Assembly: GCF_029962835.1 (NCBI RefSeq)
Contig: NC_080582.1
Location: 16,376,032-16,440,031 of the forward strand
Reading direction: 5' to 3'
DNA: 64,000 bases
Source: Magnolia sinica
Lineage: Eukaryota > Streptophyta > Magnoliopsida > Magnoliales > Magnoliaceae
A program made the position numbers and the translations under genes. How positions within the stretch are numbered: the stretch's first letter is position 1; each line of letters starts with the position of its first letter. Below, piece after piece: positions 44,420-58,535 of the stretch. The notes below the pieces were generated by a model. The model saw nothing but the letters and a program-made list of their open reading frames with translations, was not told the DNA's origin and did not search any database.

Positions 44420-47400
44420 TGTTCACTCCCCAAGTATAGGGTTGTGATGTAGTAATAAACTCGGTGAGACCGAGGTCGAATCCCAAGGGACCGATACCTG
44501 TATGTTACCTGAAAATAACTAGAACTAGAAAAAAGATGAAATCTAAATCAGGTGGATTTGAGAAATAATGATGAAATAGTAAAATATGTAGAATTCAAAG
44601 GTAGGGAACTAGGGATTTAGAGGATCCACTTGTAGAGATCAGGGAGATCTTGATACCTGCTTCAAAAATCATGGAACTTAAACTGAACTTCCTCTGATAT
44701 AATTTTAAAGGGATGAAAGATATATGAATTAGAATGGATTCCATCACCAAACCATACCCAAGAGACAAAGTCAACAACAGAATTAAACTAATTACCAACC
44801 AATCAGATGATTATGAAGGTTAGGAAGGGTACCGCCATCCAACCATGCCCAGGAGGCGATGGCGAACAACAGGGCTTCCTGACGCCATAATAAAAATAAG
44901 GAAAAAGAAATACTCAAAGCTATTGCAAGCCCAGTGTAATTTCAGTCACAACAGGCCATTAAAAACTACAAATATTCCCATAATAAAATTAAATAAAAAA
45001 TCCCTTCAATCTAAATAAAAGGTACATGCATCAAGTTCTCCCATCACGCTACAAGCTTCACCTCTTAGCCCTAGCTAAGAGGTTCAGCCACATAGACATA
45101 ACGGGGCTTATCTCTTAGAAAATAAAGTAGAAACAAAAAGGAAGAAGAAAAAAAAAGTACAAACTCTGCTCCCTTCTGTCTATCCACGTTTAAGCCGAGA
45201 CCTCCCTCTATCTGCCCAAGTTCCTCATTCCCATTCTCTCTCTTTCTACCTTATAGGCAATGCCGGCCCTGGAGAGGTGTGCTGTCGTCCGTCATTCAGT
45301 TGGAGATGGTTTCGTGCTTGAGTTTACGCAGCAGAAGGCGGTCGCTGCGTAACAACGTGCGGAAGGACTTTCACACCGAAAAGATGATGCTGCCCTCCCT
45401 TTCTTCCCTTACTTTTTTTCTAAAAAGGATAACGTCACCTGGTATGTTATCGGTAGACCTACACGATGGACGGTACAGATCGGCTATCCGATCACCATCG
45501 AGATTACGCAACAGGCCGCAAAAACCGGATAGCGTTCGGCTGCGAAAACAGGGGTTGCGCTGATTCTTGATGGGGCCCACTTCAGCTGATGTTTGAGAGA
45601 TCCCCTCCGTCCACCGGATTCATATCCAAAAACCATTTGGAAATGGTCAGATTTGGATCAGAGTCAATGTGGCCTACAGAACTTTTCTTTCCGCCGTTCG
45701 TTCCATGTTTGAACGGTTGAAAACCGATCAAGCTGTCCTCTTTAAATTTCGTCACCTACGCGATGATAAAATGGACCTTGGGATTCTAATGGACGGTCCA
45801 GATTCATCATATGGACCATGATGGTGGCCCACAATCAAAACCGATGGAAGGCGTGGGCGGACGCTGTTTGAGAAACAATTGGACTGGGAGATATGTCGGT
45901 CAGCGTATGCTGACCGACTCTGGTGTGTTCGGTGCATGGCAAACGTGCCACTCCATATGCACGCCTGTACTGGTGTAGGGCACACTGTGATGTTGATGAG
46001 AAATCTACTCCGTCCATCTGTATTGTCATCTCATTTAACGCGTTGATACTATTTTTGAAGCATATCCAGATAGCAGGTGGGCCCAAAATCAGAGTTTTAG
46101 GGGCTGATCTATCCGTTGGGCTACTTCCCCAGGGATGTAATAGATGAAATTCGACGTGAATGGTTAATTTATGGTCTCAATCCCATGTATAAAGTTTCGA
46201 GCCAATCGGATGGCGATAACCCTGTGATCTTGCATTCTGCGCCAGTTTCGGGCCTCTTTCACGTGAACGGCTTTATTCCTCGGATTGCTGGTGTGTAAAT
46301 CCTTTAGTCTTAGTCCCCTGGGGTCTGTCTCATGCTTTGGTGAATTCAGAGCGTCAATCCATACATTTAGCACTATTTTTCAGTCCAAGCTCTTAAAGTC
46401 ACCTTGCAACACAAACACAAGTAAATCGGGCCATTAAACAGTATCCTGTTCGTAAATCCAGATAATAACTAGGTCTGATATGAAAAGGCCTAGCTATATG
46501 TCCTAGAGGGGGGGGGGGGGTGAATAGGACAATGCCAAATAAAACTTATAACAATGGAATTAAAAAGAATATAATAGCCAAAATAAATCACAATGTAAGA
46601 AGGTAAAATAACCTCAAAATTCAGATCTTGAGAGGTTGATACAAATGTTGTTCTAAGGACAACCTTACACCAAAAACCAGAGTTTATGGTAGGACAACCT
46701 TATTTCTAGAAAGATCTTTGTATCAAATCTCAAATCGAAGAGGAATACAGAAATAAATACAAACTGAATTGAAATAAATTGTAATCACAAATGTATTGTT
46801 CTAGGGACAGCCATACACCATAAAAATGGCAGGGCAACCTTGCTGGAACAACTTTTAAAGGAAATTGAATATCAAGCTGATAAAGGAATAGCAGAAAATA
46901 AATTCTAAATTATTACAAAATTCTCACAATGCTTGAATTAAATGATTACAACATTCACCACCATACATACATCCCACAAAAGAATAATTAAAGATCAGAA
47001 GTATAAATCATTCAACCACAACACAAGGGATTATAGTGGTTCGCCTGTGTGTTCACCAACTGTTAAACAACAGCCACACAGAATGCTACTCCACTCCTAA
47101 TATCCTCACACAGGGGATATTAGCGTTCACTAACAAAATAGGTTTTCCCAGGTTCACTCAAAACCTTTACAATTGTGTCTTTGTCTATGGGCTTACACAA
47201 TTAAAAAACCCCACTTCTGAGTTTTCCTGGCTCTCCTCAGATAACCAATACAATAAGATTTTTCTGGCAAATCTTGAAAGAAACTAAAATAGAAAGGAAT
47301 TTACAATTAAATGTAAAATACATGATTATCTCCTTCGTTGTAGCAGCCCGGTAGAACCAAATTAGAGTAGATGATTGAATGTCCAAGTTCAATGTCCAGT

Positions 47401-48464
47401 ACTCAAGTACAATGGTTCTAATTCTAATAGATTTTAAATTAAACCAAACAGGGCTTGCCTTAATTGATTTTGATTCCAAAGAAAGGGAATAACAATTCCT
47501 CTTATCAAATTAGATTGGAATAGCAGAAACAAAATCAATTAAATAAAGCTAAGGAAAGAGAATATTAAATAAGCACACTTAGCTTAGATGGAGCACAGAA
47601 TTATCTCTCAGAAGTTCGACAAAGATTGGCTTGAATGGATTAATTAATTCGATGATTTCTTCTGAAATTTGTGCACTATTTATAGGTGAGCAGATCGCGT
47701 CTTCGACTAGTCTAGGGAGCTCTTCGACTAGTCGAAGCAATAACAGATATTTGAAAGATTCGGCGGGATAAGCTTTGACCGTTCTATGACTGGTCGAAGG
47801 TCTCCTTCGACTGGTTGAAGAACCTGAAAAACATCGCTGGATTTTAAGTTGAAAATTTTCGACTGGTCGAAGATGCAGTCGACATTGTTCCTTCGACTGG
47901 TCGAACAGATTCCTGGACTAGTCGAAGCCTAACAGATTTTATCTGAAATTTGTAACAAACTCACGACTGATCGAGGAATTTCTTAGACTGGTCGAAGAAA
48001 CTCTAGGACTAGTCGAAGAACAGACCAAACTCATGTAAAATAAACATTCGATTTATGTATCCAAAATGACCTACTTCTAAGGTCAACCTATGGTCAGTCA
48101 AACCTCAACCAAGAAGTAAGGACATTGAAACATTAGGAACTAGTGACCTTGAAGTATGAGCCTTGAAGACTTGATGTAGTTGAAATCTTGATGTAGCTCA
48201 ATTCTTGAAAGAGTTTTGAGTTCTTTACAAACTGCCTTGTACTCTTCTTGAAGTCTTGCAGCTTGAGTCTTGTCTTGTGAGTAGTTCTTGCATTCAAGAT
48301 TGATCCTTGTACTTATGAGCTTTGCTTGTTTATGAATGTTGATCCTTGAGAGAGCTTCACTTATGCAAGTAATATATAACAGTGATTTTGGCACCACAAA
48401 TTTGACAACAGACAGGGATATAAACTATAGCACTTACATGATATGCAATATTTGACCCTTAACA
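44420..48464 (-). mobile_element. 3' LTR of Athila element 1, containing a nested insertion
   Basis: Matches 55,901-56,867 at its left part and 60,758-62,916 over its whole length. It is interrupted near its inner end by the insertion at 46,481-48,438. The LTR resumes at 48,439 and ends at 48,464 next to a polypurine-like tract (complement of caacccccaac). Confidence 0.85.
46481..48438. mobile_element. Solo-LTR-like insertion (1,958 bp) with 5-bp target duplication
   Basis: Starts TG and ends CA, flanked by tgata at 46,476-46,480 and 48,439-48,443. No gag or pol is inside. Near its left end is the phrase 'ctagaggggggg...tgaatagg', common in plant LTR-type repeats. At 47,690-48,030 there are about ten copies of the near-palindrome cttcgactagtcgaag. 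It looks like a solo LTR or a non-autonomous LTR element. Family unknown. Confidence 0.7.
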
Positions 48465-49829
48465 CAACCCCCAACTAGCATCTTGCTAGTCCCGAGCAAG
48501 GTATGCGAAAAATAAGTTGAGAATTATGAAACAATTCCTGTGAAACCGAGTGATATTTTGAAAAATGATTCAGATACGAAAAATCTAAGATTTATGAATG
48601 TTGGACATAATTCTTCTCCTAGACTCAAGCACACGGTAACTTCATAATTAAGTTTAAAATATTAGTCCGTCAATTAGAACAATTCTAAACATTAAATTCT
48701 ATGGATGTATAGTCTAATCTCAACTTATCAACATTAAGATTTACCCCTCTATTTAAGGATATTATTAGTAACCAATAAGAGAATTCACGATAACCCAAAC
48801 TTGCCTTACACATTATCTTTTTGTTCTTTTAATTTTTTATTTTTATTTTCATTAAAAGTAATGCTAAGAAGGGGAATCGAATCCTCACCTATAGGGAGCA
48901 AACCTATGGTAAAGACTGCACACCCAACTCTTTTTCAAATATCATGGGGAATCGAATCCTCACCTATAGGGAGCAAACCTATGGTAAAGACTGTTCGCCC
49001 AATCCATTCAATTTTCCCAAGTTGGTTCCTTTCATGTTTAATGATTGCCAAGTTAATCCTTCAATATCGAACTGAAATCTTAATGTGTAAGCGAAATGTG
49101 ACATGTGAAATCATGACTCAATCAATGTTTAAAACCTCTAACCATGGACTAACAATTTAAATTTAACTGTGAAATCTAATAGATAACTGAATCCAAGAGT
49201 CATAAAGTACCAACATCACGCATCTTGAAATTCTAAGTGCCCTAGATGGCCGTCAAAATCACTTCAATTTTTTTTTTAAATTTCCACAATTTTTGTTCAC
49301 AATTTTTGTTCAAGACCAAGAAAATGCTGATTAGGTCACCTAATCTCCCACCCCAACCTAAAATCTACATTGTCCTCGATGTAAAAGATATGAGTATGCA
49401 ATGCACTTGGGACAACGAAAAGTAAATATGAAGTGATGGGAAGATAGTACCTAGATGATGAATCGAGAGACACTTTCCAAGAGATCGTAGCATGGGCGTC
49501 GGTCAGCACGAGAGAGAAGGCAACACAAAAATAACAAAAATAAAATCCTACCGATACCACTTTCGTAGGTACTCTCGATTGCATTTAGCGTAAGCAACAA
49601 GCCTTTAAACCCCTAGGTTGCCCCTAGTGGACGAGTTGTAGTCTCATGAGGGTTTGTAGTAATGTTACCCACAAACATTGAACTAACTAATGATAAAAAC
49701 GAAATGAAATGAAGAGCTAGGTTGCCTCCCTGGAGCGCTAAGTTTACCGTCTTCAGCCAGACAAATAAAGCAACTACCCTAGTCCTATGAAAGTGATAAG
49801 CCTACCTATACCTCCATCAAACTAGGAGA
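48465..49829 (-). other. Non-coding stretch between pol and 3' LTR of Athila element 1
   Basis: No long frame. It contains two 48-bp copies of a unit starting ggggaatcgaatcctcacct (48,871-48,918 and 48,946-48,993). Athila-type elements often carry a long stretch here, and I see no envelope-like gene. Confidence 0.6.
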
Positions 49830-52800
49830 TCAATCCTGGTAAACAGGAGCAGTCAGGGGGATGGGCATGTCCTCTGAATCAAATTTCTCGATAAATGATT
49901 TCAATCGATGTCCATTGACTTTAAACTCCTTGCCATTGTCGGGATCTCTTATCTCAATGGCCCCATGAGGAAAAACAGTAATAACAATGTAAGGGCTGGT
50001 CCAACGAGATCGAAGCTTACCCGAAAAGAGATGTAATCGAGAATTGTACAAAATGACCTTCTGACCAGGTGTGAATGATTTTCACAAAATGTGTTGGTTA
50101 TGAAATGCTTTCATCTTGTCCTTGTAAATTCTCAAATTATCGTACGCATCATTCCGGATTTTCTCAAGTTCATTCAATTGAAGTTTGCGTAGCGAGCCAG
50201 CGTTGTCCAGATTGAAATTAAGATTTTTGATCGCCCAGTACGCTTTATGTTCTAGCTCCACAGGTAAGTGACAAGCTTTCCCATAGACAAGTTTAAATAG
50301 AGACATTCCAATAGGAGTTTTAAAGGTAGTACGGTATGCCCATAAGGCATCGGTCAATCGGATTGACCAATCCTTACGATCAGGGTTAACCGTTTTCTCC
50401 AAAATGTGTTTAATTTTCCTATTAGAAATCTCAGCTTGTCCACTTGTCTGTGGGTGGTACGGGGTGCTCACCTTATGAGAGATACCGTATTTCTTCATTA
50501 AGCTCTCAAATGGTTTATTACAAAAGTGTGAGCCCCCATCACTAATGATGGCTCGAGGCGTTCCGAATCGAGAAAGGATGTTTTTTTTTAGGAATTTAAT
50601 GACCGTGCGATGGTCATTAGTTCGACATGGAATCGCTTCGACCCATTTAGTGACATAATCCACAACGAGCAAAATATACAGATTTCCAAACGATTGGGGG
50701 AATGGTCCCATGAAATCGATGCCCCAGCAATCAAATGCTTCAATGATAAGGATGGGATTCAAATGCATCATATTTCTATGGGACAATGCTCCCAATTTCT
50801 GACAACGCTCACAAGCTTTGCAAAACTCATGAGTGTCCCTAAACATAGTGGGCAAGTAAAAGCCACACTGCAGAATCTTGGCCGTGGTCTTTTTAGCAGA
50901 AAAGTGACCATCACAGGCCTGTGAATGACGGAAGGAGATGACGCTCTGATGCTCATCGTCTGGTACACATCTCCTTAGGATTTGGTCTGGGCAATATTTA
51001 AATAAATAAGGATCATCCCAGAAAAAGTTACGCACCTCGGTGAAGAATTTCTTCTTATCTTGCACAGTCCACTGTGTCGGTATAGCACCTGTAGCAAGAT
51101 AATTAGCAATATCAGCGAACCAAGGTGAATGAGAGACTCTGAACAGTTGTTCATCAGGGAACATGTCGTTGATATGGGTCGTCTCAAGGGAATTAGAGGT
51201 ATTAAGGCGAGAAAGGTGATTGGCCACAACGTTTTCTACTCACTTTTTATCTTTAACTTCTAAATCAAATTCTTGGAGTAGAAGGATCCATCGTATCAGG
51301 CGGGGCTTAGAATCATTCTTAGAAAGAAGATACTTCAGTGCCGTATGATCTGTATAAATAATGATCTTGGATCCGATCAGGTAGGACCTAAATTTGTCCA
51401 AGGCGAACACTAAGGCTAAGAGTTCTTTTTTCGTAGTTGAGTAGTTCACTTGGGCCAGATTTAAAGTTCTACTCGCGTAATGGATGGCGTAGGGTCTCTT
51501 ATCTTTTCTCTGGCCTAGAACCGCTCCAAGAGCATAATCAGAAGCGTCGCACATAAGCTCAAAAGGAAGGCTCTAGTCGGGTGGCTGCATGATAGGTGTA
51601 GTGGTTAACATGCCCTTAAGCTTGGTGAAAGCTTCCTGGCATTACTCAGTCCACTCGTACGGAGCATCCTTTTGAAGAAGATTACATAAAGGACGAGAGA
51701 GGAGACTAAAGTCCTTTATGAATCGCCTGTAAAATCCCGCGTGTCCTAAGAAAGATCGCACGTCTCTGATGTTCTTGGGTGGAGGTAGGTTAGAGATAAG
51801 ATCGATTTTTTACTTTATCTACCTCGATTCCCTTCGACGAGATGATATGCCCAAAGACAATTCCCTTCTAAACCATGAAATGACACTTCTCCCAATTAAG
51901 TACCAAGTTCTTTTCTTCACATCTTTTCAGCACACATTTAAGACTTTCCAAGCACTTGCTGAAAGATGGACCGTAATCAAAGAAATCGTCCATGAAGACC
52001 TCTAGATATTGCCCCACCATATCAGAAAAGATACTAAGCATACATCGCTGAAAGGTGGCAGGGGCATTACATAGTCCGAATGGCATCCTTCGGTAGGCAA
52101 AGGTGCCGTAGGGACATGTAAATGTGATCTTTTCTTGGTCTTCAGGGGCTATCTCTATCTGGTTGTAGCCCGAATACCCGTCAAGGAAACAGTAATAGGA
52201 ATGACCAGCTAACATTTCCAGGATCTGGTCAATGAATGGTAAAGGAAAGTGGTCTTTCCTCGTGACGGTATTCAACTTCTTGTAGTCAATGCACATTCTC
52301 CAACCAGTACTGACTCTAGTTGGCACGAGTTCATTATTAGCATTGGCTACGATGGTGATTCCGGACTTCTTAGGGACCACTTGAGTTGGACTCACCCATT
52401 GACTATCAGGTATAGGGTATATGATACCCACGTCCAATAGTTTAAGAACCTCGACCTTAACCACTTCCTTCATGTTTGGATTTAGTCTACATTGTGGTTG
52501 CAGAGCGGTTTTTGCATTATCCTCAAGATATATGCGGTGAGTACAAATCGAGGGATCGATTCCCTTGAGGTCCGCTATCGTCCATCCCAGGGCTCCTTTA
52601 TGCTTAATGAGAGTAGATATGAGCATACTCTCCTGTTCTTTCTCTAAGTGGGCAGAGATCACCACCGAGTATGTCTCATCTTGACCTAAATAGGCATATT
52701 TCAAATCAGAGGGTAAAAGTTTTAGGTCATGCTTCGGCGGCTTGAGGTTAGACGGTAGAGGTACTACATCGGTTTGTGGCAATTCTTCAAATTGTGGCCT

Positions 52801-53942
52801 CCACCGGTTAACTTCAAGTACCGGTGCAGTATCAAGCAAGGCGCACATCTCCCTAATCATGTCATCATCAAAATCATGGGAGTGGGCCAGGCACGTCTCT
52901 AGATGGTCGGAGGATAAGGTCAGAGGTGTGGTATCTTTCACGAAAGAGTCAATCATGTTAATGTCGTGGAAATCGTCATCATCCTCTGAGTTGCTGCCAT
53001 TATTGAAAAAGATGTTTGACTCCAATGTCAAATTTTCAAAAGACATAGTCATGACACCATTCCTGCAATTGATAATTGCATTTGATGTGGCAAGGAATGG
53101 GCGACCAAGAATGACGGGAATCTGAGTGCTCATGTTATTGATGAGTTTGGTGTCCAAGATGATAAAATCTACAGGGTAGTAAAATCTATCGACCTGGACT
53201 AACACATCCTCAATTATCTCTCTTGGTACACGAACAGAGCATCAGCAAGTTGTAGTGTGGTCAGGGTGGGTTTTATCTCACCCAAATCTAACTGTTTGTT
53301 TACCGAGTAGGGAATAAGATCTACGCTCGCTCCTAAATCAAGAAGTGAGTGATCAATTCGATGGTTCCCGATTACACATGATATGGTTGGGATACCGGGA
53401 TTCTTGAATTTCTGCGGCACGTCTTGCTTCAGGATGACACTCACTTTCTCAGTCAAGAAGATTTTCTTTTGAATACTTTGCCGTCTTTTGGTCATGCATA
53501 AGTCTTTCAGAAATTTGGCATATGAAGGAATCTGTTTCACGACATCAAGTAGAGGAATGTTAACTTTCACTTGTTTCAACACCTCCAGAATATCTTGAGA
53601 GTTAGAAAGACGTTTTGGTGCAACCAACCGTTGGGGGAACGGAGCAACTGGCTTCTCTAGAAGTTCCAGTTCTAATTTTTGTGGGGCATCACTAGATCCA
53701 TCATTGTTGTCCTCTTCTGGTTCTTGAGGCTTTTCGGGCCTAACCAGAAGAGTTTTATCAATGATCTTTCCACTCCTAAGAGTGGTGATGGATTTAGCGT
53801 GCCCCATCTGATTTGAAGAGCTGGGATTACTAATCTCGTACTGCAGTTTAAGATTGGGGAGAGGTTGTGCAGGAAGCATCCCCTTTTCTATAACCGTAAT
53901 ACGAGAATCTATCTTTTGCATAAAATATATAAATCCCCGCAT
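49830..53942 (-). mobile_element. pol region of Athila element 1 (fossil)
   Basis: In order on the minus strand: a protease-like part (about 53,400-53,220), reverse transcriptase (about 52,500-51,870), RNase H (about 51,550-51,240), and integrase with its zinc-binding and core parts and a C-terminal stretch ending near 49,830. The order protease, RT, RNase H, integrase is that of Ty3/gypsy. It is split into several open stretches and so is broken in a few places. Confidence 0.88.
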
Positions 53943-53949
53943 TGCTTGA

Positions 53950-55232
53950 GCCAGCTCTTATATGGAATTTTGAACCAGTTCCTCTTGAGGTTTCACTTGA
54001 TTTGGATTTTGATTGAAGAAACCTTGAGGGGTAGCCGTTTGTCCATTCCTCCAACTAAAGTTTGGATGATTTTTCCAACCAGGATTGTACGTATTGGAGT
54101 TTGGTCCAGTAAAAGGTCTTTGATAGTTGTTTAAGGCATTGGCTTGTTCATTCAACACTCCTCAAAAGGTAGGTATTGGAGGACAGTTTTCAATTGTGTG
54201 AATGTTGCAATCATAGATGCCGCAAATAATTTCATTGACCTTATCCTTCTTTCCTTCCATGGCCTCAAATTTTCTTATGAGATTATTCACTTTATAATTG
54301 AGATCATCTTCTTCTTTCAGGAGATACATTCCGCCTTTCTCCTTAGATTGAGTTGGTCTAGACGTGGTGTTTGATTTTGGGTAATAGTCCCAAGATTGTG
54401 TTTTTTCAGCCAGACTGTCAAGGTAGTCCCATACCTCGTCGACATCTTTATTAATGAACTCTCCATTACACATTGTCTCGACCATTTGGCGTATGGAAGA
54501 TGTCAGTCCATCGTAGAAGAAATTTGTAATGCCCCACGTTTCAAATCCGTGTTGTGGGCATGAACTGACCAAATCTTTGAACATTTCCCAACATTGGAAG
54601 AATGTTTCATCTTCCTTTTGGGCAAAGTTCATGATTGCTTTTCTGAGGGTAATCATTTTATGATGTGGGAAGAATTTTTTTATGAATTCCCTCTGCATGT
54701 CGTTCCATGTGCCAATGGATTTAGGACGCAGTGAATGTAACCACGTCTTAGCCTTCTCTTTTAAGGAAAAAGGAAAGAGTTTCAGCCTGATTGTATCCTC
54801 AGATACATTAGGAAAATATAATGTAGCTATAATCTCATCGAACTCTTTCAAATGTAAATATGGACTTTCTGATTCAAGTCCATGGAATTTGGGAAGGAGT
54901 TGGATAACTCCTGGCTTGATGTCCATTTGTCCTGTGTTTTCAGAAAAAATCATGCATGAGGGCGTACTCACTCCCGCCGGTTATAGATAATCTCGTAAAG
55001 TACGAGGCGGGAGTGCCTGATGCACCTCATTCTCATCTTGGGTATCTTCCACCCTGGGTGGAAGTAGAGGAGGTTGGTCTTCAGCCATAACTTCAGTTAA
55101 CTCAGGGGATTTCGAGCGGTGTCTAGTCCTGCGATGGATAGTCAACCCCTCAACCAATCCTCCTTTGGTCAAGAGACGTCGAGTGTCGTCACGGGCCCAC
55201 TTGGGCATGCAACACTCGCAGCCCTCAATCAA
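53950..55232 (-). mobile_element. gag region of Athila element 1 (fossil)
   Basis: The front part begins near 55,232. The main capsid part (about 54,971-54,162) has the Athila-type pattern of SLKEKAKTWLHSL and KKFFPHHKMITLRKAI, followed by a Cys-rich knuckle-like end. It is broken in a few places. Confidence 0.85.
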
Positions 55233-55900
55233 TTCTAAACTTAATCCTAAGAAAGAAAATAAGAAATCTAGAAAGAAAGAGAGGGTTGGAAAGAAGTTAC
55301 CAAATTGGAGTCCCTAAGTTAAAACTTGTAAAACAAAACAAAATACGTGAGATTCTAGAAATAGAGAGTCTAATAAAAGAAAGTTCCTAACAAGGAATAT
55401 AGAGGTGAACTAGTTTCTAAAAGAAGAGATTCTTAAAAGAAAGTGATTATTCCTAAAAATAAAATAAGAAACAAAGTTAGAGTCTAAAAGATTTTAGAAT
55501 TAGAAACTTGCTAAAAAAAAGAATCCTAATCTAGAAATAGCAAGGAGGAAATTAAGAAAGAATTTACCAACCTACAAAACAAAAGAGTTGGGTTAGTTTC
55601 CAAAAAGGGAAAACTATCAAAAAAATAGAAAATAGAAAATTCTAAATTAAAAGAGAACTAGAATTAGAAAACTTCTAAAACTCAAACACTAATTCTAAAA
55701 ATAGAAAGAGTAGAGGATTTGGAAAAGAATTACCAAATTAAAAGTTAATGTCAAGGTCCTACAAAACAGGAAACAGATTAGTTTCTAGAAATCAGAAAAA
55801 CTAAACCTAAAGTTAGAAAAATCCTAATCTTAAACTAATCCTAAAACTAGTTGATTTCAGAAAACGTAGCCGTCAATCCCCGGCAACGGTGCCAAAAACT
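55233..55900 (-). mobile_element. Leader of Athila element 1
   Basis: Non-coding, very rich in 'ctagaaa/aattctaa' phrases, ending in the primer-binding junction next to the 5' LTR. Its relatives are at about 59,301-59,990 (plus) and 60,629-60,757 (minus). Confidence 0.75.
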
Positions 55901-56867
55901 TGTTCACTCTCCAAGTATAAGGTTGTGATGTAGTAATAAACTCGGTGAGACTGAGGTCGAATCCCAAGGGACTGATACCTGTACGTTACTTGAAAATAAT
56001 TAGAATTAGAAAAAAGATGAAATCTAAATCAGGTGGATTTGAGGAATAATAATGAAATAGTAAAATATGTAGAATTCAAAGGTAGGGAACTAGGGATTCA
56101 GAGGATCCACTTGTAGAGATCAGGGAGATCTTGATACCTCCTTCAAAAATTATGGAACTTAAACTGAACTTCCTCTAATATAATTTTAAAGGGATGAAAG
56201 GTATATGAATTAGAATGGATTCCATCACCAAACCATGCCCAGGAGACAAAGTCAACAATAGAATTAAACTAATTACCAACCAATCAAATGATTATGAAGG
56301 TTAGGAAGGGTACCGCCATCTAACCATGCCTAGGAGGCGATGACGAACAACAGGGCTTCCTGACGCCATAATAAAAATAAGGAAAAAGAAATACTCAAAG
56401 CTATTGCAAACCCAGTGTAATTTCAGTCACAACAGGCCATTAAAAACTACAAATATTCCCATAATAAAATTAAATCAAAAATCCCTTCAGTCTAAACAAA
56501 AGGTACGTGCATCAAGTTCTCCCATCACGCTACAAGCTTCACCTCTTAGCCCTAGCTAAGAGGTTCAGCTACACATAGACATAACGGGGCTTATCTTTTA
56601 GAAAATAAAGTAGAAACAAAAAGGAAGAAGAAAAAAAAAAGTACAAACTCTGCTCCCTTCTGTCTATCCAAGTTCGAGCCGAGACCTCCCTCTATCTGCC
56701 CAAGTTCCTCATCCCGTTCTCTCTCTTTCTACCTTATAGGCAATGCTGGCCCTGGAGAGGTGTGCTGCCGTCCGTCATTCAGTTGGAGATGGTTTCGTGC
56801 TTGAGTTTACACAGCAGAAGGCGGTCGTCGCGTAACAACGTGCGGAAAGACTTTCACACCGAAAAGA
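55901..56867 (-). mobile_element. 5' LTR of Athila element 1, cut by element 2
   Basis: About 970 bp homologous to 44,420-45,388. The match stops at 56,867, where the LTR of element 2 starts with tgttgagggtcaaatatt. Confidence 0.85.
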
Positions 56868-58490
56868 TGTTGAGGGTCAAATATTGTATATTAGACACCA
56901 TTTATTAGCTGGATTTATGAGCATGATACTGTTTAACGCTTTATTTTTAATCATGTTGTGATGCAAGGTGAATCTACGAGCGTGGACTGGAAAGACACTA
57001 AAAATATGGATTTAACTCGCTCGCATCACCAAGGCAGTGGATGAGACTTCCTGGGACCAAGATCAAGGATTTACACGCCAGAGATCTAAGGAAATTAAGA
57101 AACTGAAGCTCAAGCAGCCTGAAAGTCAGCTAGAATGCAAGATCACTGGGTTTCCATCATCTGTTCGGCTCGAAACTTTATACATGGCTCGAGGACCAAA
57201 AACTAACCGTACACGTCAAATTTCAGCCATTGGATCCCTCTAGAAGCAGCCCAACGGACAAATCAGCCCATAAATTAGTAATTTGGGGCCCGCCGGATAT
57301 CTAGATATGCTTCAATCTCATTGCTAGCACTTTAACAAGGCTGGGGAAAAGGATGAACGAAGCAGATTTGACATGAACTTCACAGTGGATGCCACATAAG
57401 GTTGTGCGTGCAGACAGTGCACGCACATGCGAGCTGCACCGGACCTACCAAGATCAGTCAGCGGGCGCTGACTGATCCAATCTCAAGTAAACAGCGTCCG
57501 TCGGGTGCGGACGCTGATTCAGGTTGTGGGCCCCACCCATTGTCCATGAGGACGATCCAAGCCGTTCATTCGTTCCAAGGGTTAGCCAAAACCGACGCCT
57601 AGGTTTCCTTTCTCCTTCATGCAGGCATATGGGTGAAGATCTTAACCGCACGTAAGATGAACGGTAGCACAGAAGATCGTATGGGCCACACCGATTCCAG
57701 TTCAAAAATAGTCCTTTTCGAATGGTTTTTTGAGAGCATTCCAATGAATGGATTGGATTGCCCCAAACACCTTGATCATAGGCCTACCGATCATCAAAAC
57801 AGAGGTCCGAAAGCTCCGTTTCGCAACGAAGCTTGCGGAAGATCTTGTGGGCCACCCTCCGAATTGATCAGTCCGATCCGGACCATCCATTCGTTCCAGA
57901 AGGTCAAACCGACCGTACAAAAGGAGTTTCTCCAAACCCATGCACACACGCTCAGAAGAGTCTTGATCAAACACAGTTCGGATGGTAGAATGATATTCTT
58001 AATGGGCCACACTAAATGCGACCCGAACAACATCAATACCGACCGGTTTTGCAAGACCAATCCAATGGTCGGAATGGATTTATGGCCTGACGATTGATCC
58101 TAGGCCACACAAAGCATCAGCGCAAGTAACTTGCGACGACTGCGTAAACATAGTCCGAGACCCGGTTGATCCGGGCCATTCAGGGACCATTGACAGGATC
58201 GGTCCGACGATTCTGACTATCCAAATCCAACCCAGGGGACCACCGATCAAGTTCAAGGAGCCTGGATGGCTTGGATCTAGCATATGAGGCATTCATGGGC
58301 CAAACGCAACGCACTTAAGGTTGCTGCGTAAAGGAAACAGGGGCGTAAAGCAAGCTTACGCACCGACTCCAGCGCTCTCCGCTGGTACGTAGGTTCTCCA
58401 ACCGACTTCCTGGCTCTATAGAAGGGAGAGAGCAAGAGAGAGAGGGGAGGGCAGCCGTGGCTGGAAAGAAAGGAAGCTTGGACGATTGGA

Positions 58491-58535
<45 letters not shown>

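Larger units (their letters stand above)
44420..56867 (-). mobile_element. Athila-type Ty3/gypsy element 1 (fossil)
   Basis: A minus-strand element with both LTRs, gag and pol. The left (3') LTR starts at 44,420. The right (5') LTR starts at 55,901 and is cut at 56,867 by element 2. Next to the 5' LTR is the primer-binding junction 'ttggcaccgttgccgggga'. Lineage is judged from gag and integrase wording typical of Athila. Comparable LTR stretches differ by about 5% by eye, so it is probably some millions of years old. The coding region is broken in several places. It begins where the LINE sequence ends, so it probably inserted into the LINE. Confidence 0.88.

Noticed and set aside
48465-49829. 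Envelope-like gene of the Athila element
   Set aside because: No frame of useful length or hydrophobic pattern is present between pol and the LTR.
57402-58097. Open frames of 66-154 codons in both directions
   Set aside because: They lie within the LTR of Athila element 2 and have no homology to a protein family that I can see.
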